A stretch of DNA of 64,000 bases from Annona cherimola (GCA_030490835.1 CM059973.1:54254008-54318007), one strand, 5' to 3'; shown: positions 8,844 through 22,258, numbered from the stretch's first letter. A program made the numbers and translations. Notes: generated by a model from the letters alone, not told the origin.

Positions 8844-11600
8844 TGATGCAACCAAGTGCTTGTCGTTAAGAGCATTGTGATCACCAGTTTAATTAAAATT
8901 AACCGAAACACATTAAAGCTACCACTATGCGGGTGATAGTGTAGAATAATGGCGAGTCGGGTCGAATCCACAGAGAGGCAATGTAGTTTTGAATTGTTTT
9001 AAAGAGAAAGAGAGGGTATAGAGAAAAGAGAGAAAGAAATTAGAGAGAAAGGAAAAGAAATTAGAGAGAAAGGAGAAGAAATTAGAGAGATAAGAAAGAG
9101 GAGAGAGAATGAGAGGTTAGAGAGAAAAAAAGAGAAAAGAGAAGAAATTAGAGAGAGAAAGAAGAGAGAGAAAAGATTAGAAGAGTTAGAAAGAAAGTGA
9201 GACAAGAAGCTAAAATAAAAGAAATTATAATTCACTAACAACTGAATTAAAGCTATTCTAAGAAAGCAATTAAAGCTATGAAATTCAACTATTAAAACAG
9301 GAAAGAGAATTACATTAAACTTAATCTAAAAATTATAAAGCAGAAAATAAAGCAGTAAATCTAATCTAAGAATTAAAACTACAAATTAAAAATTAACAAC
9401 TACGAAGCACTACAAACCATAAAGCAACAAAATAAAATTTACATCACCCAAATATGAGAGCAAATCTCAACTTATGGGAATTTTATTGCTTGGCCCCACC
9501 TCCTTGCTAGGGGTCCCACGAGATGGGTCCCACCCAAGGGAGAGGATTGCTTGGTGTGATGAAGTGTGTTGGAATGAGTGGAGGGACCCTCCTTTTATGC
9601 TTGTGGAGAACCCCCTCTCCATTTGAAAAAATCGATGTGGGATTTCTGCTTTTGTCTTCGACTGTAGCTTCCCTTTGCCGTTCATTTTCTTACACGCCAA
9701 CTGCTGAAACATATGGCAAATTGAAAAGGGCTGCCAAATAGAGATGTTGCACCGCTGATGTGGGGATTTTCCTTCATTGAATTTTCAAGGGCTGCTGCCC
9801 CTTACTTGACGATTTATGTTGCTAGGTTGCCGATAGGTGCAGATCGGTGAATTTTGGTTTTCTACTCTACTAAGATTCTCATGGTCGCTGGTTGCTTCGG
9901 TGACTTCAGTGGCAATTGGTCTATGCACGAATGGATTTTTGGAATTTCCATGGCTGCTTCTCTTTAGAAGATGACCGGAGAAGGTTGTTTGATTGGTGAT
10001 TGTCAAAATGGGTTTTAGGGGCAAAAATCGATTCGGGCTGCTGTGGGTTGCTGCGAATTCAGGGAAGGCAGCTACTTGGACGGAGAGACAGAAGCCATGG
10101 ATGGTTGAGAAAGGGCTGGAAAATGGGTTGCGGATTGCATCAAAGCTGGTCATAACCATGGAATAGGTAGTCGTTAGATTGGGCAGCGGGATTTGAGTTG
10201 CTGGGGGAGTAGACGGCTATGGCTGGACGAAATGGAAGTTTTACTGGCGTGCTGGTTTTAATTCGTGATTTTGGTGCTGCATTGTGGAAGCATACCAGAG
10301 TTGTTAGAGCAGAGAATAGAGGCTTTTCCGAGGCGCTAATTGTTGTCGGTGCTTGATGCTTTGCTGCTAAGATGTTTGCAATCAAAAAATTGGGAGCAGC
10401 TCTTAGCTGCTTGCTGTGATGGCCGGCTGTTCAAAGGGGGAAGTAGGGGCAGTGACGATCGATTTGGGGAAGAGATTTGAGAAAGGGTTGGTGTGCCACC
10501 AGACGATTGCTGAAATTAAAGGTCGCTGCTGCTTCCTTCGCCAGAATCCATGTCTGCCGCTGGTGTTTGAGAAGGGCCGACACAGGGCGCTACTGGTTCC
10601 TGAATCTGCCTTGATTGACAAGTGGAAAATCAGTGGCTGCTTGGATGGGTTTGGTAGCTACTGATTCATGGTAAGAGGATCGGTGCTCCTTAGATCGTGC
10701 GGACAAATTCTGAATTTTCCATGGTTGCTGAAATTGATTGCAGGAGAAGACAATGCGGCCGATTTTTGGAGGTTTGAAAAGGGGCTGCGAGAATCGATGG
10801 AACATGCAGGGGCTGCCTCAATGGAGAATTCAAGGTTTGTCGTTTGATAGCTGGTTAGAATTTGTAGTTGCTGAAAATCGGGCAAGTGAAAGAGCTGCTG
10901 CTGCTTGTTGTTGATGCTTCAGACGAACTCGGAGAAAGAGGCTCCATGGCTGCCTAAAATCTAGATTTTGATCGATGTTGTAATCTGTTGGCTAGATTGT
11001 TGTCCGTTGATGCTGAAACTAAGCTTGCTGCTGCCGTGCTTTGATTTGGTTTGGTTGAAAATTGAAGATGCAAAGGCGGGTTTTCTGCCATCACCGTAGC
11101 TGGAGGGCTGCCGAATTTGGGGAAGATGGAGTACTAGAAATGGTGTTCTGGCGGTGTACGGTCGCCTGTACTCATGCAGCATAAATACGAATTTAAATAT
11201 TAATTCTTTGGTAAATAATTTCAATAATGTCAAATATCATCTTAGTTTAATCCTTTAATTTATTTTATCTAAATATAATAATTTACTTTGTTCCCCATAT
11301 TTTAAAATATAATTATAGATATATATGTATGATTTTTCCAATTACATAATTTTATAAATTTGCCCAAATTATATTAATAAGCTAATACACCTTTCAACAT
11401 TAAAATTTTCTAGGGGATTGAGTCATAATTTTACATTTTCAAGAATATTGCAAAATGACTCGTTTTATAGCAAAATCAAAGATTTTATGAAAAATATAAT
11501 TTTCACGAAATTTCACTTAAAACATGCATTTAATTAATGTTTTAATATTTAACTGTGTGAATTTTATATGAAATTAAATGAAAATTTTTAGACTTATCAC
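8844..11600 (-). mobile_element. Solo-LTR-like element, probably Ty3/gypsy Tat type
   Basis: 2757 bp bounded by TGATGCA and CTTATCA (inverted TGAT/ATCA), with a perfect 5-bp duplication CAAAT at 8839-8843 and 11601-11605. These are the marks of an LTR insertion, but there is no internal domain, primer site or second LTR, so a solo LTR is the simplest reading. On the minus strand it begins TGATAAGTCTAAAAATTT, and near its far end it has GTGGATTCGACCCGACTC; both resemble plant Tat/Athila LTRs as I remember them. The middle (about 9480-11160) is less AT-rich and gives only short unrelated ORFs. Confidence 0.75.
9000..9205 (+). repeat. Purine tract with degenerate GAAATTAGAGAGAAAGGA repeats
   Basis: About 200 bases are almost pure A and G on this strand, built from repeats of AGAGAGAAAGGAGAAGAAATT and variants. 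In the minus-strand sense of the host LTR it is a CT-rich stretch, as is common in plant promoters and leaders. Open frames across it are compositional artefacts. Confidence 0.8.
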
Positions 11601-13212
11601 AAATGAAGAAAATGAAGAATGATAGGTCAAGTCGATTTCCAAGTCGACTCAGGCATCGACTTAGGCCAAGTCGATCCCCAAGTCGACTCCAGCAGCGACT
11701 TCAAAACGTCATTTTCATCCAGCGTTGAAATCAGGGAGCCAAGCCGCCGAAGTTGCAAACGAAGTCGACTCCGTATGCGACTTGGGTGAAGTCGCAGACC
11801 AAGTCAACTCCGGCATCGACTTCAAACGTGATTTTCTGTCCAGAGTTGAAATTAGGGACTAGAGCTGCCGAAGTCGCAGACTAAGTCGACTCCGCATGCA
11901 AGTTGGGTGAAGTCGCAGACCAAGTCGACTCCAGCATCGACTTCAGGTGATCAACACATGTTTTAAAGAGCTAAGTCGCAGACCAAGTCGACCTGATGCT
12001 AAACTTGAGTGAAGTTGAAGGCCAAGTCGACTCAAACATTCGACTTAGGCCAAATGAAGATCAAATCAATTCCAAAGCAAGCAAAGTTGCATGTATTCAT
12101 CATGGAAGATCAAGATCACACATTTTGGACTTCTTTCATGTACTCCAAGATTCAAAGATTCAAAGTTTGCAAGTCATGGAGCTAAAGGACATCAAACTAA
12201 GATGATTATACTGATTTCCAAGAGATATAAATCAAGGGAAGAACATTAATTTGAAGAAAATCAAGTGCTCAAAGTCATCTCCAAAGATTTAAAGTTCATC
12301 AAGCAAGCACAGGAAGTGAAGTCGCACCCGAAGTCGACTCCACCTGCGACTTGGGTCAAGTCCAGGACCAAGTCGACCCGAGGAAGAACTTGAACAGCCT
12401 GAGCACAGCCGAAGTCGCACCCGAAGTCGACTCCATCTACGACTTGGGCGAAGTCGCACCCGAAGTCGACTCCACCTGCGACTTAGGTCACAACGGTTGA
12501 AAATTTTTCGAACGTTGGCGTATTAAATGCCCGCCACCTACTTCCAAACGTTCGGATTCCCTCGCCATTTATATAAGGCATTCAATATGAACGTGGAGGG
12601 TAGCTGAAACTTCATTAATTGAGCATAACTCCCATTCCTAAGAGCATTAAGTTATCGAGTCAACATCTAGAAGAAGAACCTTGCTTTCAAACTGCTAAGA
12701 GCTGCTTGCTGAATCATTAAGACTGCTTTACAAGTTCTTCTCTGCGCCAAATCTACCTCTACACACCAGTAATGTGCAGAAACTTTCTTTTGTTATTTCT
12801 TGTTATATTGAACTTGATTTAGTTTGGGTAACTAAGTTCAAGTGTAAGCAAAGTAGTGTGTGACTGGAGTGGAACTCGTCACCTACTTGTGCTATGAATT
12901 GTATATGCCCCCTAGAGCTGGAATCTAGAAGAGAGCAGAGGCTCTAGTTGTATTCACGGAATACATAGTAGAACCCAAGTCACAAGGAGTGTGAGCTTGG
13001 AAGAGTGGAGTAGGGAAGGTTGTCCGAACCACTATAAATCTTGTCTATTGTTTTTCATTTCCGCTTTCATTATCTCATTGTTTTCCATTTGTCTTATTAA
13101 AGGGGATTAAACTAAACCGGGGTAAAGTTTCTGTTTAAGTTGAAAAATTTTAAATATCCAATTTACACATCCCCTCTTGGGTAATTGTCATCAACTCAGG
13201 ACCAACAAAAAG

Positions 13213-13620
13213 AAAATACTCCAAGGTTTTTTTTAGAAAAAGAAAATCTTGTGCGAATACAAAATCTTTTTAATAATCAATAATCATTTTGGAATAGTAG
13301 GTGACTAGATAGCATTATACATCAATAATCATTTTAAAAAGAGATAACAAAATGTGAATTGAACCATTTTCTTACACTCCTTTAGAATTCAATAGAAGGA
13401 AACATTTTTAGCTCATAGTCATGAGTTAATTCTTGATTTTATAGTATGATTTTTAAGAAAGCATAATGTTTATCATCACGTAGCAATATCTAGCAGCACA
13501 ACTTCCCACTATCTTGGCAATATAAGGAAAAGTCACTAAATTTACAAACAATACAACTGTTTGCAAAAAATGAGATATTAATCTAATCAAATAAATGGTC
13601 ACCTATCTCTTAAGATAATT
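13213..13620. other. AT-rich spacer, nothing recognised
   Basis: Between the right target duplication of element 1 and the next element. No reading frame, repeat pair or element end was found. Confidence 0.55.
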
Positions 13621-13857
13621 TAGGGGTGTTAACGGATCAGGTTGGACGGGTTGGAGCATTATCTTAATCCTAACTCATTTAAAATATATCAACCCTAATC
13701 CGTTTATTAACTCATTTAAAAAACCTCAATCCTAACCCATTTACAACCCATTTAATAAACAGGTTGGTGGGTTTTTAACGGGTTGTATAACAAATAACCT
13801 AAAAGCCTAAACTCTAGTAGATGATGATCTCGCAGGGAGAGACGAGAGGATGCTTTC

Positions 13858-15541
13858 TGTTGGTCTCGAGTTGATGGCAATTACCCAAGAGGGGAGAGGT
13901 GAATTGGGTACTTAAAATTTTTCAACTTAAACAGAAACTTTACCCCTGTTTAGTTTAATCCCCTTTAATAAGACAAATGGAAAGCAATGAGATAATGAAA
14001 GCGGAAATGAAAAACAATAGACAAGATTTATAGTGGTTCGGGCAACCTTTCCTACTCCACTCTTCCAAGCTCACACTCCTTGTGACTTGGGTTCCACTAT
14101 GTATTCCGCGAATACAACTAGAGCCTCCGCTCTCTTTTAGATTCCAACTCTAGGGGGCATACACAATTCACAGCACAAGTAGGTGACGAGTTTCACTCCA
14201 GTCACATACTACTTTGCTTACACTTGAACTTAGTTACCTAAACTAAATCAAATTCAATACAACAAGAAAGAGTAAAAGAGAGTTTCTACACGTTACTGAT
14301 GTGTAGAGGCAGATTTAGCGTAGAGAAGAACTTGTGAAGTAGACTTAATAATTTGGCAAGCGGCTCTTAGCAGTTTGAAAGCAACGTTCTTCTGCTAAAT
14401 GTTGTCTTGATCACTTAAAGCTCTTAGGAATGGGAATTGTGCTCAATCAATGATGTTTCAGCTCTTTTCCACGTTCATATTGAATGTCTTATATAAATGG
14501 CGAGGGAATCCGAACATTTGGAAGTAGGCGGCGTGCATTTAATGCGCCAACGTTCGAAAATTTTCCGACCGTTGCGACCTAAGCCGCAGGTAGAGTTGAC
14601 TTCGGGTGCGACTTCTCCCAAGTCGCAGATGGAGTCCACTTCGGGTTCGACTTCGGCTGTACTCAGGCTACTCAAGTTCTTCCTCAAGTCGACTTGGTTC
14701 TGGACTTGACCCAAGTCACAGGTGAAGTCGATTTCGGGTGCGACTTCACTTCCTTAGCTTTCTTGATAAACTTGAAATCCTTGGAGATGGCTTTGGTCAC
14801 TTAAATTTCTTCAAATTAATGTACTTCCCTTGATTTATGTCATTTGAAACTCAGTATATTCATCCTTGCTTGATGTCCTTTAGCTCCGTGACTTGTAAAC
14901 TTTGAACCTTTGAATCTTAGAGTACATGAAATGTGTGATCTTGATTTTCCATGATGAATACATTCAACTTTGTTTGCTTTGGACTTGATTTGATCTTCAT
15001 TTGGCCTAAGTCGAGTGTTTGAGTCGACTTAGCCTTCAACTTCACTCAAGTCTAGCATTGAGTCGACTTGTTCTGCAAGTTCCGCACTAAAGTCGAAGCT
15101 GGAGTCAACTTAGTCTGCAACTTCACCCAAGTCGCATGCGGAGTCGACTTGGTCTGCGACTTCGACAGCTCTCGTCCCCAATTTCAACGCTGGACAAAAA
15201 ATCATGGTTGAAGTCGATGCTGGAGTTGACTTGGTCTGCGACTTCACCCAAGTCGCTTGCGGAGTCGACTTCGTTTGCGACTTTGGCAGCTTTGCTCCCC
15301 GATTTCAATGCTGAACGAAAAATGTCACTTGAAGTCGCTGCTGGAGTCGACTTGGGGATCAACTTGGCCTAAGTCGATGCCTGAGTCGACTTGGAAATCG
15401 ACTTGACCTGTCATGCTTCATTTTCTTCATTTGTATATCCTTTAATCATCTTCACAAACATGTTAGTAACCAAAACTTACTCAAATCGATTTGTTAATCA
15501 TCAAAACATAGACTTGGCTTATTTTCCACATGTTTCCAACA
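13858..15541 (-). repeat. 3' LTR of copia element 2
   Basis: 1684 bp, read on the plus strand as TGTTGGTCTCGAG...GTTTCCAACA. It adjoins the polypurine tract, so it is the 3' LTR of a minus-strand element. It carries the same AGTCGACTT arrays (14590-14740 and 15005-15410) and a reversed TATA box near 14495. Confidence 0.93.
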
Positions 15542-15874
15542 ATCTCCCCCTTTTTGATGATTGACAAAACCGATTTGAGTGTATACCTTTCAATGTATTT
15601 AAAACATACTATTTTATCTTGTTTTGGTATCTTTAGAATAATCATTGGTCTTTTGCATTTGGAAGTTTAACATACATATTCCATTTACAATAAATCACAA
15701 GTTAAAACCATTCATACTAGCATACAAGAATTTAAAACCGAGACTACTCAAATCCTAATCTCTTCTCCCCCTTTTTGTCAATTGATCAAAAAATAGAGAT
15801 GAAGCGGGTTAATCCTTTGAGAATGGTGGAGGCTGCTCCCCCTGAACCTGTGCTCCCGCTCAGCTTGTGCTTTT
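15542..15874 (-). other. 3' non-coding region with polypurine tracts, element 2
   Basis: Reversed tracts ATCTCCCCCTTTTT (15542-15555), CTCCCCCTTTTTGTC (about 15765-15779) and two more CTCCCCCTGA-like runs (about 15835-15860) mirror those of element 1. The first adjoins the LTR and is the likely plus-strand primer. Confidence 0.85.
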
Positions 15875-17390
15875 CTAAGTTAATTCAATCATCCCCATAT
15901 CATTTCTAATTTTATAAAATGGTTCTTTTGCTAAAGGTTTGGTAAAAATATCTGCAATTTGATCTTCTGTTTTCACATATTCCAAACATATGTCATGATT
16001 TTCTACATGTTCTCTAATAAAATAATGTCTTAGGTCTATATGCTTGGTCCTAGAATGCAATACTGGGTTTTTAGTTAAACATATTGCACTAGTATTATCA
16101 CATCTAATAGGTATATCTTTAAAGTCCATGCCAACCCCTAAGTTGTTGTTTCATCCAAAGCAATTAGGCACAACAGCTCCCGGCGGTAATATATTCGGCT
16201 TCCGCGGTGGATAGAGCAACACTAGTTTATTTTTTTGAAAACCATAAAACCAACATGTTCCCAAGAAACTGACATGTTCCACTAGTGTTTTTTCTATCTA
16301 CCTTGTAATCGGCAAAATCCGCATCTGAGTAGCCGATTAGATCAAAATTAGAACCCTTTGGATACCAAAGTCCTATGTTGGTAGTATCTACTAAATATCT
16401 GAAAATTCTTTTTACAGCTACCAAGTGTGATTCTTTTGGACATGATTGAAATCTAGAACACATACAAACACTAAATAGTATATCAAGTCTAGAAGCAGTT
16501 AAATATAATAAAGAGCCTATCATGCTTCTATACAACTTTAAATCAACTGGTTTTTCTTTCTCGTCTTTGTCAATTTTAATGGTTGAGCTCATAGCCGTGT
16601 TTGCCCCTTTGCTATTTTTCATGTCAAACTTCTTTAACATTTCTTTGATATACTTGAACTGGTTTATGAAGATCCCTTCATTTAGTTGCTTAATTTGTAG
16701 TCCAAGGAAGAAGTTTAACTCCCCCATCATACTCATTTCAAATTCCTTCTGCATAAGCTCAGAAAATTCTTGACAAAGGATCTCATTAGTAGAACCAAAA
16801 ATAATATCATCTATATAAATTTGAATAATCAAGATATCTTTTTCTTTATACTTGATAACCAAAGTGGTGGCTACCTTTCCTTTTTAGAAGTCATGATCAA
16901 TCAAAAATTTTTTTAATCTTTCATACCAAGCCCTTGGAGCTTGTTTTAATCCATATAATGCTTTGGTTAATTTGTATACAAATTTAGATTGATCTTTCTC
17001 CTCAAATCCATATAGTTGTTCAACATACACCTCTTCATTTATATACTCATTCAAAAATGCACTTTTAACATCCATTTGAAAAAACTTAAAGTTCATGTGA
17101 GATGCAAAGGCTAGTAAAATGCGAATAGCTTCTAATCTAGCAACCGGAGCATAGGATTCCTCAAAGTATATTCCTTCTTCTTGTGAGGATCCTTTTGCCA
17201 CAAGTCTAGCTTTGTTTTTCACTACAAGTTCACTTTTATCTAATTTGTTCCTAAAGACCCATTTTGTGCCAATGACAGTACAGTCCTTTGGTCTTGGAAC
17301 AAGATGCCAAACTTGATTTCTTTCAAATTGATTTAATTCCTCTTGCATTGCTATGATCCAGTTTTCATCATCAAGAGCTTGGTCAATAGT
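15875..17390 (-). pseudogene. Copia reverse transcriptase and RNase H, element 2
   Basis: Reverse transcriptase starts in the frame ending at 17348 ([38 protein letters not shown]). A TAA after LIDHDF (at about 16886) interrupts it. The catalytic box is YIDD at 16806-16817 rather than YVDD. The connection region and RNase H follow with IGYSDADFADYKVDRK; a frameshift near 16227 breaks it before AEAEY. The end (15875-16129) has [11 protein letters not shown] and [12 protein letters not shown]. It is the fuller reference for what is deleted in element 1. Confidence 0.9.
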
Positions 17391-17512
17391 GGTTGGTTCA
17401 ATTTTGGATACAAAGGCGTATTGTCCACAAATATTTTGTTTTGACCTTCTAGTCTTAACACTTTCATAAATATTGCCTATAACTTGCTCAATTGGATGAG
17501 CATTTTTGAACT

Positions 17513-18292
17513 TTAAATCAGTGGAGGTTTATAAGAATCATTACCTTCACTTACCCTTTCCTCCGTGGATTCTTCTTGCTTTTCCACATGTAATTTTTCA
17601 AGGTTACTTGTGACATCATCTGCATCACTTAAATCATCTTTTCTTTTGGAGCATGGATTAAATTCATCAAAAACAACATGTATTGACTCTTCTACAACTT
17701 GGTTCTGTTTATTGAAGACTCTATATGCTTTGCAATTTGATGAGTAACCAAGAAATATTGCCTCATCACTCTTAGTATCCAATTTTCCCAAGTTGGTTTT
17801 TCCATTGTTCAAAACATAACATGTGCAACCAAAAGCATGAAAATATGAAATATTTGATTTTCTACCTTTCCACAGCTCATATGGGGTCTTTTTCAAGATT
17901 GCTCTAATGGTAACTCGGTTCAACACATGACAAGTTGTACTTACAGCTTTACCCCAAAATTTCTTGGATAATTTACTCTCATTTAACATTGTTCTAGTCA
18001 TCTCTTGTATGGTTCTATTTTTCCTTTCAACCATTCCATTTTGTTGTGGAGTTCTTGGTGCAGAAAATGTGTGGTGAATTCCTTTTTCATTACATAATAC
18101 TATGAATCGTTTATTTTCAAACTCACCACCATGATCACTTTTAATGGTCATAATAGTACTTTGTTTTTCATTTTGCACCAAGTTTACAAAAGTTGCAAAC
18201 ATAGAGAAGACTTCATCTTTGCTAGCTAAGAGAATTACCCATGCGAATCTTGAAAAATCATCAACTATTACAAACACACACTTCTTTCCACC
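17513..18292 (-). pseudogene. Copia integrase, catalytic and C-terminal part, element 2
   Basis: An open stretch downstream of the nested insertion. It keeps the second catalytic Asp (18134-18136, in SDHGGEF) and the Glu (18026-18028, in MVERKN), then KTPYELWKGRK, AFGCTCYVL and DEAIFLGYSS. It ends after NDSYKPP with a frameshift relative to element 1. The first Asp is on the other side of the insertion (21917-21919), so the enzyme is physically split. Confidence 0.9.
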
Positions 18293-18297
18293 AATGG

Positions 18298-21200
18298 TGT
18301 GGCGCCCCCGACCCGAGGCTCCACATAGTCCTTACTCCGAGGTCAAAAAGGTTGGTAAACATGACTCAGGATTGTTGCCCTGATCACACGGCAGATTTTT
18401 TTTATAAATATATAACATCAATACAGATAACATTTTCATTCATCCAACTTGAAAAACATTTTCCATATCATAGTCTTAACTATTGTCTTTACATTATCAG
18501 AGTCATAACGATTGTCTTCACAGAAAAATCATCATATACACCATTTACATATAATTCTGCATTTTCTCACATATTTCATACAGGTTGTACTACCTCAACT
18601 TAATTGTTTCCATCAACATTCAACATAACATTGATCATACTATAAATTCATCTTCTTCTTTTCACACATGCAAAGGAATGTAAACATCTTGACATTCTTT
18701 TTATACCTGTCCTTCTCTATGGGTCATCTCCATTTACCTGACTAAATTTTGGAATGAGTACTAATACTCAGTAAGCAAGTCATTTCCTTTTGTAAGTAAA
18801 CATTTTCCAATTCCTTTTTGTGCATAATATGAAAATGCAAATGCATTCAAAGCATACATGACATTTTTCTAATGGATCGCTAGCTAGGCGTCTACTACTT
18901 GATCCTACTCCCATTTTAGGGAGGACGCTGCCGGCCTCAGCCTGTATTAGCAACTCGGTCACACTAGAGGAGGACATCTGGTCCAATTACACCTCTATCG
19001 TAACCTAATCCTCGTGCACCATGATCATTCACATTCACGTGTTGGCATAATATTTATAAATCATAAACTTTTCATAAAAGCAGTTAGCAAGTAGTTAACA
19101 ACCATTTCATGTAAAGCATTATAGGAATGACCATCTTTAAATATATTTCATAAATCATGTGAGCAAACAATTTGCGAATATTTAGAAATATTTTAGAAAG
19201 CATGTAACTTGCTTACCTGCGTAGTCAACTTGTACCTTCCACTTTTCCCTTTCCTTTTCCTATACAAATGAAAAGGACTATTTTTTTCTCATATAAACAT
19301 AATATCCCATTCTTGCACATTTCTACTATTAACTCTGAATCTATCTTAGGGTTTTCTAACCTATATGTGTTTCATATCAACTTTGACCCATTTCTACCTT
19401 TAGTTCAACATTGTCATCACCCTGTTCCAATTCACTTATGTTTAGCATCTCTCACTTATCAATTCCATCTTTAACACTTGTTTTCTTTCCTTTAGTCAAC
19501 TTCTTAAGGCAATTGCTTATGAACTTCCTAAGTCATTTAATATCACCAATTCAAATAAGCAGTTTATCTTCCTTTTTCCATAAATTCAATATAATTATCT
19601 TCTAACCATATTTTCATATTTGGCTAATACCAACCACTCTTATCCATTCCATTTATTTTGACATCATTATTTAAGGGTTTTCCAAATCTTACTTAGGATT
19701 TGTAATACTTTGCTAAATCCAACATCTTGGATTTTAGCATTTTATACTTAGCATATATTTCCTATAATTGACATATTATTTGAGAAAATCTCTCAAGATA
19801 TTTGCTTAAGGTTAAGGGCTTATAATTTGGGTCTATACTTTTTATAATTTTTGTAATTTCCCTCAAACAACCCTATATATTACATTTTACCCTCATTTAT
19901 ATTTTCTAAAATCATATCTTAGGTACTTAATCACTTACTTAGTGATCATAAATTTGTACCTTTTTTGTAAACCTTTTTCACACATTATAATGAAAATAAA
20001 TTTCATTTAAAATTTTTGGAACTTATTATTAAATTCCAAAACAGCCCTTCTCTTCTTATTTTTACTATGTTACATCTTCTTATTTATCCATTAATTCGAT
20101 ATACATATTATAGCATCAATTATTAATCATTATTGCTATCCTTAATCCTTTATTACACTCCTAACTAACATATATATCAATTTCTATCATTTTCACTTAG
20201 GTTTCATATTTCTTTTTGATTATTTCTCAAACTGTCCTCATTTGCAGAAATCAGGCATATTTATTTCTTTAAATCTTAATTTGAAATCAAATCAAGGTAT
20301 TTAATTCTGAAATTTCTATCATATATCAATAACTATAGGAATTAACCCTCATAAAAATCTCAGTAAGAAATATTAACATTATATATTTATTTTGGCATTT
20401 TCACTGTGCTGGACAGTGTTGTGAAATTAGGGACAGCCCTAATCACATTAATTTTAATCCAGATTTATGTCATCCAAAAATCAGTTTTGACTTTTTTCGA
20501 GTGATAATCATGATGTCTTATATATTATATCAAAATTTCAGATAAAAAATACATCTAAAACAAATATTAAAAATAATTTACTACAGCTGATCCTGTCACC
20601 CGTTTTACCCTGTTTAAGTTAATCTTCTCGGATTTTTAATTTACAACCTGCTTAATATTTTAAGCTAAAAATTTGGTTGTTTCTTATTCATCATGTAATG
20701 ATCTTGTGCAAAAATTTTATTTGCATTAATAAATTAATTCATAACTACCTACATACACACTTATATATTATGAAAATATTTTTATTTTTTATTAATATAT
20801 ATCCAATTGCTCACAAAATGCACCTTTTAGAATTTTGAAAAAAAATTCTATTTTATTTTAATTAACTAATTCATATTTGGATAAAAATCTCTTTTTTAAA
20901 ATTTTGGAGACATGTTTTCCGAAATTTCATTCCTTCATTAAATTGGGCATTTTAAAATAGGCTTACCCATAAAATTTCACCTCAATTGGACCAAAGTACA
21001 TATTTTAATTTAATTAAAATCGTATTTTGGTATAAAATTTCATTTTAAAAACTTGTAGACATTATTTTCAAAATTTAATCCATTCATTATGTAGGGTATA
21101 TTAAAATAGGCTTGCTCCAAAAGTTTCATCTCAAACAATCTTATATACATCAAGATATGAATTAACTAAACAATTGTATAAAAAATAGCAAAATATTAAC

Positions 21201-21886
21201 GTAAACTCCTGTACGTGTATGGTTGTGCACGCATTACTCTTGAGCACGTTTTCTGATGCACTTAAGTTAGACAATTTAGTCAACTATTTTTCATAATATG
21301 ATCCGTCTAGATTAGAGAGCACATAATTTAGTACTTTCTATTAAATTTTTATGTGATTCTGAGTTATGCATGCTTAGATCTAATGAAAACAGTGATGATG
21401 AATATAAGCCCTTAATTAGAGCCCCTAATTAGCAAAAATTTTCCATTTATTTTTATTTTTCCATAAGGTCCGTAAATTTAAACAGTCTTACTTAGTTTAT
21501 TTCAGAATTTTTAAATTCTTTCCCGAAATATTTGTAAAAATTCATTTTCATAACTAATCTTTGCGGGATCATAAATTACCCTCCATTTTCTTATAAATTC
21601 CAAATATAACCTTTGTAAATTCCAATTAAGTCCCCTTTTTGTCTCCACTTTTGTCAAAATTACCAATCAATCATCTTTTCTAAATTTACAATTTAATCTC
21701 ACTTTTGTAAAATTGCAATTTGGTCTTTTCGTGATTATTGCTAATCCCACTTCACTTAATCATTTTTCTACTAATTTTCATTTCCCATATGGGCTACACT
21801 TGAGCCCTTCATTTTATGAAAATTTCGATTTTATCCTTAGATGATTTCAAGCTATATTTATTAAGCTTAAAATTCGGGATTTCACA
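18298..21886 (+). mobile_element. TGTG...CACA solo-LTR-like element, copy A
   Basis: 3589 bp from TGTGGCGCCCCCGACC to GGGATTTCACA, with a perfect 5-bp duplication AATGG (18293-18297 and 21887-21891) inside the integrase of element 2. It has no coding region and no second LTR, so it looks like a solo LTR of a large, unseen retrotransposon, probably Ty3/gypsy. It shares with copies B, C and D the opening TGTGGCGCC, an ACTCAGTAAGCAAG block (near 18765), a GCTAGCTAGGCG...GGGAGGACGCTGCCG block (18885-18930) and CTTGCTTACCT (near 19209). Near its right end, two diverged blocks around AAAATAGGCTTACCCATAAA recur (about 20931 and 21066). Confidence 0.8.
18366..18383 (+). other. Conserved stem-loop in copy A
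   Basis: TCAGG ATTGTTGC CCTGA forms a 5-bp stem with an 8-base loop. The same loop and stem occur in copies B (31924-31943) and D (56117-56136, other strand), about 70 bases from the TGTGG end. The role is unknown. Confidence 0.55.
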
Positions 21887-22258
21887 AATGGTTAAAATGT
21901 CGGATGACCCATATAGATCCATGTGTAGCAATTCAAGTAGCCTAGTGGTGGAAATCTCCTTTTTGGTAGAGAAAGACATTTTAGGTTGTTTTAACAGTTG
22001 ACATGTCTTACAAATTTTATCTTTGTCATATTTCAATTTAGGCAATCTATCTACCAAATTCTTTTTCCATAGGGTCTTAATATTTGTCATGTTTATATGC
22101 CCAAGCCTCTTATGCCAAACCCATGGATCATTGTCAATAGCCATTAGACATTGACCATCTAGTTCATCAAGTGAAACCAAATATACATTTTCATGTCTTT
22201 TTCCGCTAAACATGATATGTTCTCCATCAAATACATTGCATATAGATGATTCAAACAC
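21887..22258 (-). pseudogene. Copia pre-integrase zinc region and integrase start, element 2
   Basis: Upstream half of the split integrase. It contains ENVYLVSLDELDGQC, WVWHKRLGHINM, CKTCQ and LLHMDLYGSSD, with the first catalytic Asp at 21917-21919. Here the HHCC zinc module is intact, unlike in element 1. Reading then runs into copy A, which gives a foreign tail. A TAG just upstream (near 22282) separates it from the protease frame. Confidence 0.9.

Larger units (their letters stand above)
2235..13207 (+). mobile_element. Ty1/copia retrotransposon 1 (Sirevirus-like), with a nested insertion
   Basis: A complete but dead LTR retrotransposon. Its LTRs begin TGTTGGAAAC or TGTTGTAAAC and end GACCAACA. 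It is flanked by the 5-bp target duplication AAAAG (2230-2234 and 13208-13212). Internal order is primer site, gag with zinc knuckles and coiled coil, protease, integrase, reverse transcriptase, RNase H and polypurine tract, which is the copia order. The long gag with a coiled coil and several G-rich polypurine tracts before the 3' LTR are known hallmarks of the Sirevirus (Maximus) lineage. Stops, frameshifts and a deletion break every ORF. A 2.76-kb element (8844-11600) sits in the 3' LTR. Relatives here are element 2 (13858-25983) and the solo LTR 38339-40157. Confidence 0.93.
8734..13207 (+). repeat. 3' LTR of copia element 1, split by an insertion
   Basis: The LTR starts TGTTGTAAACATGTGG, runs to 8843, and resumes at 11606 after a CAAAT duplication, ending GACCAACA at 13207. 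Together the parts are about 1.71 kb. It is slightly longer than the 5' LTR because it keeps a segment near 12360-12420 that the 5' copy lacks. Many scattered substitutions against the 5' LTR show the insertion is not recent. Confidence 0.93.

Noticed and set aside
9467..11233. Several 70-120-codon frames on both strands in the solo-LTR-like element
   Set aside because: They overlap on both strands, show no domain or shared frame, and fit a less AT-rich noncoding stretch.
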